Source: Rotaria socialis (lineage: Eukaryota > Rotifera > Eurotatoria > Philodinida > Philodinidae). From it: 64,000 nucleotides of DNA. The DNA lies in contig CAJNYU010002289.1 of NCBI GenBank assembly GCA_905331475.1, forward strand, positions 1-64,000, written 5' to 3'. Below, in pieces: positions 55,067 to 64,000 of this stretch. Position 1 is the stretch's first letter. Each line of letters starts with the position of its first letter. Position numbers and translations under genes: made by a program. The notes beneath the pieces were generated by a model that saw nothing but the letters and a program-made list of their open reading frames with translations, made no database searches and was not told the origin of the DNA.

Positions 55067-57316
55067 AATTATCTCTACAACGCTCGATTACATTTCTACA
55101 TAACTTACAATGATAATTCTATCAAGTGTAACTATTTCACAACTGATTTATGTATAGTATGCGTGATCAGACTGGTTCAAAAGATGTTCTATGATTATTT
55201 AAATTTTTTTGTTTTTTATTGAGCTATTTAAGAAAATGGTTGACACAAATAATTTAATTATCATATAAACTCATAAATTCATCGAAAAATATATCAATAA
55301 ACTAGCGAATGCTAGGCAAAAGAGATACAGACGCTCATCTAAAATAATCGACGGGTCGCTATTATAAAAACAAAGAAGAGAAACATAAATCCTGTTGCTT
55401 GATCTTCTACTCGAGATTGTTTGGATAGCTGATCTTGATAGAGCGCAAACACATTTCAATGACAATACTTTCACTGATAGTAGAGCATGTCATCAATTCT
55501 TCCTCTTCTTATCGCTGTATCAGGGCAAGATGCCTCCTTAGACATTTGCTCTAATGTCAAAAGATGAATCATAAGAGGTGATAAAAAGAATACCGTAGAC
55601 TCTTTCTGTCGATGCATCTATTTTACAGCGTAGCTATAGCTATATATATATATATATATATATACGCTATTAAAAATACAAGATTTTGACCGGTATACAC
55701 TAATTATTCATGTCCCCGTCATATACAAGTACAAAAAGAACGGAGAAAGAACAGCAACAGAAGTATTTTTCTATTATTCTGTCGGGTTCATCATTAAAAA
55801 AACAACGATGTTAGCAGTGCACAGCTTATGTGCGACTAAGTCTTAAGAATATTAACTCAACAAAGTATTGGACTTTGTTATTCGCGACTGTAACGAGCGA
55901 ATATTAGTCGATATCAAAAACTCGTGATTGCAATAAAATGCGCGTCCAATCATCAAACGACATGGTTATGTAACTTGTTTCCGGTCTTTTGCTATAATTA
56001 TTAAACTTAGATATTTATTTTTGACACGAGTATAATTTATCCTTTACGAGGTCATTGTTACTTAAATAATTACTTCCTAATCTCATTTTCTTCGTATAAT
56101 TAATATATATTTAAAATATTTGACTTTGTTCACATCTAGATTTCGAAGTAAAATAATAATAATTATTAATAATATAGAAAAAGAACTTGAAATGATCGAT
56201 GGAGCACTTCAGAATCGATTACTATGTTCTTCAACATCTGGCTTGTCTCAATATGTTCTAATATGATTTTTATTCTTAAATATTCTCTTGATTTATTTGC
56301 CATTCATCATAAAAATGATTAACTCAACGAGTCTAATGACACATATATAGCCTTTCATGTTATCAATAATTTTCACTAATAAAAAAAGATCAATTTTAGA
56401 TAAGATATTCTTGCCAAATGTTACAAGAAAAAGGCATTTATCTTTTTTTCTACGGATTTGTGTAAACTATGTTGATATATATATATATATATATATATTT
56501 GAAAGCAACATAAATCTGGTTTTGTATCAAACTAAAATTAGTGAAAAAACAATAGCCAATGGAAAAGAATAAATTTTTCCTTGAGCATTGCAGCAGAAAA
56601 CGATCAATTTCGCTGCATACGTTTTGAAGCGTAAAAAATATGACGTTATACAAAGTCAATGATGTGTTCCCTGTAGCATCGAAAACCAAGCAAATCACAA
56701 TATTTATTGGTGCGATCAGTCGGTTGTCGTTGTTGAGTAGGCAATACGCTTTATCCTCATCCCACGCAATTATTCGGTTACATTAGTCATTGATTAGAGA
56801 ATAACAAGATTAATCGAAGAAAATATTTTAATTTTTTCGATGAAGTTCCTCGCTCTCTACGAAACAAAAAGCGACATACCAAATAAGTATAATTGATTTT
56901 CATTTCTACCCTAAAACATAACGCATCTATATCTGGAAATCCAAAAATAATTGGTGCATTTCAGAAATTCAATCATTCTTTCTTTTTCACCGAACAATAG
57001 CTAAGCTTTCAATTAGTTTCATAACGCAGAAAGAAAAAAAAATCGATTTAGTTCAATTCTAATAATACGTCAAATTCATGTGCACTATTTGATTTTCCTT
57101 TTCGTTTGTTGCTGTTGTTGTTGTCAATGTGAAAATCGAATCAGATTTATATGTTTAGAATTTATCAATAATCTTTAGCATTTTTATATTAGCCTTTGAA
57201 CAGGAGAATAACATTTTCATGTGTTTTTTCTCTCCAACGCATAAAACGATACAGATAAATAAAAAATACACTTTGTTGTTTATTTTTGTTTATATACATT
57301 GCATAATGTTTGCAAT
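55067..57316. other. Spacer with TA microsatellites
   Basis: AT-rich, with TA runs at about 55640-55664 and 56475-56499. No exon chain or RNA is visible. The right end is the 3' flank of the RGK GTPase gene. Confidence 0.5.
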
Positions 57317-60300
57317 TTAACGAATACCTGTGTATAAATTTTCGACATCAGCGGGTAATCTTGACGGTTTTCTTCGGAGGACATTCAAAAATTTGGAAAA
57401 TATACTTTTCGAATTAGCATTATATACCGATAGACTTTTCCGTACTGACGAACCAATTACTTTGTCAGTTCCGCCATCAGCAATATCGCCTGTATCATTG
57501 GTGATGGTTAGTCGACGTCGTTCTTCCTGACGATGTTGTTCACTGATACGAATTTGTTTCAACGTACCAGCAAGTAAATCATCGACTTTATCATTAATTG
57601 CTACGGATGTTTCAACAAATTTACATTCATATCGAAATGCTGCATGGCGAGCCGCTAAAATCACAAAAAAAGACGAAAAATTAACTTCTATTGAAATATG
57701 TTTAGCTTACTCTCTTTTGTAACTGCACGTTTTCGTACAAGATCTGATTTATTGCCAACTAGAATAATTGGTATATAGCGTTTTAGCGATGTTTCATTGT
57801 GGGTTGATTCTTTTTCGCGAACATTTTTTATTAATTGAACTGCTGTTTGAAATGATTGACGATCAGTTATTGAATAGACAACTAAGTAAGCATCACCAGT
57901 AACGCTAGATTTTATCTAAAGATTTTTATTTTGGAGATTTGTTCTTCGTTTGGAATAATAAAAATTTAAACATACGTGATCAACATCGATATTTATTATA
58001 TGTAGACGCGATTCAACGCCATCGAGCATGATTGATACTGTATTATCAGGATCGTCTTCTGCATAGAAAAAAAAAACTATTTTGTTTTAAAATAAACTAA
58101 CAAAATTATATCCTTTTGAATGTAAAATATTTTTAACATAATCATATTGATATACAGTAAAGTAAACAAAAAGATATATATATATTCCAACGATTTCTAT
58201 GAAAGATGGTTTATCATTATGAAGTGTGACCAGAATTACTAAATATTCTTTTCTCACATTTCGACATGTCGTATATACTAATTTGCATGAGAATTAACAT
58301 TAATTATCAGTAGTTTTACTATTTAGATATTAACATTGATTTTGTCACGATAAGTCTATGTCCGTCTTTCTTTTTCAAGTAAATTTTATGTGTAGAAAAA
58401 GCAAAATGGTTCACATCGGAGGCGGTTTTAAGAAAAGCATTAATGATGTACGACTATGAAAACGATAGGTTTTTATTCTTTTTCCTTTTGTCGCTCTTAT
58501 TTTATCGTAATTTCTAAATGTTGGCAATGGCCTCCGGGATAAAACGATATGTTGTCAAACATTCCTTGAGAATTTCCTGATATTTATTCTACATGTTATA
58601 ACGAGGAGATTTTATTTGAAATGACAGTCGTATTGATTGTCTGTTTATTTTTTGACAGTGCCAACTTCAATTAACAACAGGGACTTTATTTATTGAACAG
58701 AACAAGCCAACGAATCTTTTTCTTTTTATTGAATGAGATTGTTTGTCTATAATAAGATTAATAAAATCCTTGGATTACAACTTTAAAGAACATAGTTTCC
58801 AACTATAAAATAGAAACAAATCCCATTAACGAAAAGCGTCTCAATATTCTATTGTTGTCTTCTAATTCGTCATTAGTTCTTCATTGACATTGTATTATTC
58901 ATCAGATGATGTCTATTACATCCGAACAATCTATCTATCTCGTTTGTTGATAATGATGTGCTTTTTATCATCTGCATATATATATATATATATATATACA
59001 TGCATATGCGTAGCGTTGCCCTCAGCTATTAGGCAACAATCATTTCTATTAGATCATATGTATTAACTTACCAATTGAACTCGAATAATCATAGATTCCT
59101 CTATATTCTGTTGTTTTAAATTGTCTTAAAAGTGAACATTTTCCTGTGCCACTCATGCCGAGTAAATAGACTTGATAAACACGTATGTCTTGTACGTGAC
59201 CATCTTCTGTTTCAATCCGCTCAACAATTTCATTATCGTCGTCATCATCATCATCATGGTCATCATTATTAGTAATTGGTGATGATGAAATATTTTCAAT
59301 AGCTGAATCATTAAATTGATTATCGAGTATACCATTGAGATTAGGACCGCAGGGTGTCGTTTTAGTATTCGTAAGAGAATTTGTACTTGAACGTATTTCA
59401 TTGTTTAAAACAAGAGAATCATTAATTTGTTCTTGCGATGGTGTTCGATCAGTTTTACGAAACGAACCTCGACGACTTATCGAACCACTTCGTTTAAATG
59501 ACCGTTTAAATGAATCACTATAGCAACAAATATATTATTATTATTAGAATTTGTTATAAAGAAAAATAAATCAGCTTGTATTTTATTTATTGATTAATAT
59601 TTACCCGCGATTAACAAATCCTTTTGATGTTGTATTAAATTGTCTTACAAGATAGATTTCTTCGTCGCCATCGTGAGGTATTTGCAATTGATCAAGTGGC
59701 AAAGAACCTGTTTGAGAAGACAATAATAGATTAGTTTTAACGTCTGTTGTCATGATCAATGAAGAAACTACAATAAATTTGACTGCAAATGCAGCTGGTG
59801 CATTCGTCATTTTATAGCAAACCGGGGAATTGTTAGAGGAGAAAGAGAAAAATAAAAAATCGGATATTCATATTTTTCTTCGTCATCGCCTTCGATTTTC
59901 TTCTTTTATTATTATCTTACCGATTCGTGCAGATCGACGTGCCTTGGGACTTGACCATTGTTCATTTGGATCATCAGTTGCCATAAGATCAGTTGCAGAG
60001 ATTCTTGCAGGAACACCAGTTATCGATTTGCGAGCAGAATAGAAAGCGACTGTGTGAAGATTGTTATTGTTATATGTGCTATGTTTGCGACAAGAAAATT
60101 GTTCTTTCTGTTCTTTTTCTTTTTCTTTTCCTTTCTCTTTTCCTTTCTTTTGCTGTCGATACTTTTTTATCGATTGAGGACGTTTATAAGAGCATGATCG
60201 TGCTAATGGTTCTAACTGTTCGGCTTGAGAATTTGATGTTTGAAGAAGTGTTTGTGCAGCATGAGTTAGAAAAAAAGTCTTTCGCTTCGTTTGTGCTGAA

Positions 60301-60722
60301 TTAGATGATGTTGTTGAATTTGAATGTTGACTTTTTGTTGATGATATCGTCGAATTCCGACGATCATCATACGGTTTAACTGAATGAGAAGATAACGTTA
60401 GGTGTGGCTGAGATTTTGCATAGTCATGTGGTAAACTATCGGTAAACATTTGAAATGGAACAGTGGAAGGTGAGCATGAACTGTAACAGCGAGGATGGGA
60501 TGCGGGTAAAGGTGAAGCATTTGAACGTGCAAATAATGCATCAAAATGTTCGGTATCTGTATTGATTGGCTGTTTGACTTTTATATCACCTTCTAGATCA
60601 GGTCTCCAATGAATTGCTGCTCTTGAATTTCTAGGAGATATATCATCTTCAAGTATTCTCTCTTTTATCAGCCCATTATCTTCGTTTTCATTCGACTGTG
60701 GATGATGATGCGTTTCGTACAT
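57317..60722 (-). CDS. RGK-family (Rad/Rem/Gem-like) small GTPase with long N-terminal extension
   Basis: Six exons on the minus strand join in frame: 60722-59921, 59707-59605, 59517-59072, 58058-57976, 57915-57711 and 57654-57317, giving 658 residues (vertebrate RGK proteins are about 270-310). The first 400 residues are low-complexity Ser/Asn/Lys with a KGKEKGKEKEKEQKEQ run and an acidic Asp run before the G domain. The G domain has the P-loop GMSGTGKCS near residue 422, SSVTGDAYLVVYSITDRQSF, and VGNKSDLVRKRAVTKE as G4. The usual G3 DxxG is replaced (INIDVDH), an RGK trait. The final block HAAFRYECKFVETSVAIND with DDLLAGTLKQIR is the RGK G5 region, and the basic C-terminus lacks a CAAX box. 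RGK proteins inhibit voltage-gated calcium channels through the beta subunit; that role is inferred. The P-loop ends in Cys where Ser/Thr binds magnesium. Confidence 0.9.
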
Positions 60723-63700
60723 TCTAAATGATAAAAATATGATAAATAACTATAAGACGTGTTTTTTCTGTGAATGTCAAATATGACATTATTGATTATT
60801 ATCATTTCGTAAATACAACTATGTTGTCATATCAAAGTCAAATACTATGTACCTTGTTTTAAGAACCATAATAGGAAAATAAAAATAAAAACATTTTTGA
60901 TAGAATTTTCGCACCGGCTGATTCTATCCAAGCAACAAGCGGAAACTCTGTGGTCATATTCATCATTAATGTTCAATCCTATATTTGTTAGGCTCTAATA
61001 TGTATAAAACGAAAGAGACAAGCAGTGACACTGATGTTATGTGATAGAATGATGAAAAACATGATTTTCATGCAAATCGAACTCCTACCTTCTGCTATCC
61101 GGGCAGTTGTCCTAAGTCAATTAGACTAGAAGGCGCAACTTAATCATCGTTTAGCGTTAGTATGATCCAACACTAACGCTAACCATATTTACGTGTAAAT
61201 CAACCATTTCCAAGGCTTTAGTGCAGCAAAGGCAATCGATCATTTTTAGCGCCTTGCCTAATTACTCCATTATATTGTTCTAATTCTTCTGATGAATATT
61301 TTATAGATAATTTACATATTTCAATTGTTTTTTCGCCATCACCTACTTAAGCTATTTTATAGTTTTCTTTCTTCTTTGTTTTGTAACGTTTCATGTCACA
61401 TTTAACAAAGAAAATTAACAGAGACAATTACGCGAGTCGATGCATTACTTGAACGTCGTAAGACACATCAAATTGAACTAACATCAGAAAATCAATGACA
61501 AGAAAAAATAAAATTAGATATTTTCATGAGCCATAAATAGAAATAAAAAGGTATAACAAATAGTAAGCAATTTGGCTTTTTTCTTCTTCTCTTTTTGCAT
61601 AAATCTCAACGAAGACAACGAGTGCTCTTATTGAAAATGGCAGGATATTTACATAGATTTATGTATCTTTTTAAATCTCTTAACAACATCAAAGTCAATA
61701 AATCTACTGTACGAGTTCTTCAAGTAGATGAGTTTACTCAAAAATCAAGGCAATTCTTAATAGATTTGAACCGTTTTTCTTTCCAATTGAATTTAATGCG
61801 GCAACGTAAACGGAATGATCATAGGTAAAAATCATAAACATTTTAGTTTTACGTCGAGTTAACTTCCTGTTTATGTCATTGATGTCTGATGAATTTTCTA
61901 ACATAGTCAGAAAGAAGAAAACAAAAAGTAAAAAATAAAAAAATCCGAATAAACTCATTATATGATTAGCTATATATTTCTTATACTATCACAACCTATG
62001 AATAAGAACGACCAAAAGAACAAGATGAAGAGAAAAAAATAGCACAATGTTTACCTGCGAAATTGAACTTTTTTTCGTCGAGTAGATTGCCGGCGAAGTA
62101 CAGAAGTCAATGATATTTCTGCTTTTATCATAATGCAAAATGTTCTTAAATCTCGTTTTTTTATTTTAAATTCTCGCCGCTATTAAAAATCGATCTAAAT
62201 GACATATCCAACGTCATTAGTCTATTGTCTTGCCGATTAAATGCACACAGCGGGTCAATCGACCTAGATGTTCGTTCAATGGCAACAATGGAAATGAGAG
62301 CATTATAGACATTCACATACTTAACAGACGAATAGAAAACAATCTGTCTCGTTGTTGAATATGTTTTTCCTAAAGAGTTCTGACTTTATCATATGCGCAC
62401 ATTAAAGCTCAAACGAGAGAAAGAGAGATGAGCACGGAAGAGAATCGACACAAGGGGAAAGATTGAGAAGTACTGACAGATACTGACGTTTCTTTGGGTG
62501 ACATTGCTAGAAAAAGAAATAGAAAAAAAAGGAGAAGGGGAAAAATATAGATCGACCAACCAGCCATCCAAGAAAACTCTTCTCAAAATAGGTGTGATAG
62601 GAAATGTTCGAAACACGCAATATCACATTCTTATTCCTCATGACATTCATTTAGTAAGGCTAATTCTACGATTAGCGTGATTACAATACTATGAATTTTC
62701 TTCCTATTGATCTTCATTGGTGAATTTAACAAATCTCTCTCTTATCTACATCTGATCGAAATAGCAACATAGAATCCACATTAGTATGTATATAGTAATT
62801 ATTACACACGAACAAATTTCTCTTTATCTGCAGAAATAAAAGTTTCTGGCTCTTGACACCTTTGTTCTTGTCGCAAGTCGAATGAGTTTCATCAAAGAAA
62901 AACTATTTATATTTCTTTGTAGCTGGTTAATTATATAAATATCTTTCTATTTTAGAAATAACCCCTCTTGATATACAATAGTATAAATGTTTTCATCTAT
63001 TTGTTCTATAGACAGACATTACACACTTGAAATAATAGCATGTTATCTATGTTGTCGAGAATATGAAAAATAGAAACAGTAATAAATAATCTCACAATCA
63101 AATTAAAGACAGCTTGTGATTCTATCTGCAAATAAGTAAAAAGCACGAGCATGTCATTTGTCTTCATCAATAAATTTAATAATTTTTTCATTAGATTCGA
63201 ATCGTCTTCTTCTTTTTTAATATTCTAGAATTTCATGAAATCATATTTTGCCAACTTCACTTTTGATCAATCTCTTGATTAACAGTAATATTGTTGTTGG
63301 TCTTTTAATCATCAATACACGACATTAAACTTCTCAAATGTTTGACAGTTTTACAATTCCTATGAGATACCAATGTGAAATATAATCTTGAACACAATCA
63401 AAGCTAAATTCATCTGGGATATTAAAAGACTAATTATTTTCTTCGATGACGAAAACTAACAACTTCTCTAATTATAGCATATTAAAAACCTCTCAAAGTG
63501 ATTCAACCTATTTGACGTCATAGCAGTCTTACAGTGGCGCGTTCCTGTTGTCTTTTGCATTATTCAAATAGTATTTCTTGCTCGTGTGATTTCTCTATAA
63601 GGCTACGATAGTTTTGTTAGCCTTTTTACTAAACCGCGGCTCATTGGCATGAAAATTGAATAGTATATGTTCTTTCCGAGAAAATTCTTCTTCCGAAAGA

Positions 63701-64000
63701 ATATTTTTGAGTGTTTTAGTCAAACCAACAGTTATTTCTTTTCTTTTTTTGCTCATAGATTATTCAGTATAATTACTAGCTAAGGTCAAGTTTAAGAACG
63801 CCTAAGTATCTCAAATAGTAATTATTTTTATGGAAACTCAATTTATGTTTTTTTCTTGTTTTGATACATCAATGTAAGATGGAATTCTGACAATAAAAAT
63901 ATCTTTCTGATCGATCGAGAATTCATTCGTTCAATATGAATATAAAAAAAGACATTTCATCTCAGTGTGTATTTCAATAAATTCTCGCACGAAAGAGTGT
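60723..64000. other. Right flank without a recognisable gene
   Basis: The first part is the promoter side of the RGK gene. Open frames at 61595-61828 (+) and 62389-62680 (both strands) have no recognisable content. A tRNA-like fold near 61090-61150 on the minus strand was considered and rejected. The rest is AT-rich and featureless to me. Confidence 0.45.

Noticed and set aside
61085-61150. tRNA-like fold on the minus strand with a TTCGATT T loop
   Set aside because: The acceptor and T stems do not pair and position 33 is not U; too degraded to list as an RNA gene.
1-64000. CRISPR arrays, bacterial operons or ribosomal RNA
   Set aside because: No regularly spaced direct repeats of CRISPR type, no rRNA-like sequence, and the genes have spliceosomal introns.

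Overview
The window reads as a small-intron, AT-rich invertebrate genome, most likely a bdelloid rotifer of the Rotaria type. That assignment is inference. It rests on compact genes with about 50-75 bp GT-AG introns, animal-only genes (PICK1, an EGF-CFC co-receptor, an RGK GTPase) next to bacterial or phage-like genes that are intronless or carry introns (isochorismatase, tail-collar domain), a B-box/NHL-repeat protein, and many small decayed DNA transposons.

Left part (1-16 kb): gene-rich and conserved. In order: PICK1 (+), PEX11-gamma (-), an EGF-CFC/Cripto-like protein (+), an isochorismatase-like hydrolase (+), an APP1-type phosphatidate phosphatase (+), an NXT1/p15 mRNA-export factor (-) and an SRSF2-like splicing factor (-). 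For six of the seven I could place every exon by frame-consistent splice sites; the isochorismatase is a single uninterrupted frame.

Middle part (16-57 kb): accessory and transposon-rich. It holds a Tc1/mariner relic split by a hAT relic with a perfect 8-bp target duplication; a tail-collar-domain gene and a 728-residue secreted coiled-coil protein separated by a 285-bp-arm foldback; a 725-bp palindromic element made almost only of TTAATATTAATG-type motifs; a second hAT relic with a smaller element inside it; the B-box/NHL gene; a zinc-finger plus ADP-ribosyltransferase-like gene; a long unrecognised ORF followed by two hammerhead-ribozyme-like motifs of the kind carried by Penelope-like retroelements; a broken two-part ORF family; a FLYWCH-bearing small DNA element; a FLYWCH/DDE/SWIM MULE transposase broken at two poly-A runs; and a LINE reverse transcriptase interrupted by three small elements.

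Right part (57-64 kb): one large RGK-family GTPase gene (-) with an unusually long N-terminal extension, then about 3 kb in which I see no gene.

The strongest candidates for something undescribed are: (a) a recurring class of foldback elements, each built from its own short motif in both orientations; (b) the hammerhead motif pair near 45 kb; (c) the tail-collar and secreted-stalk locus; and (d) the ADP-ribosyltransferase-like gene at 35.9 kb.
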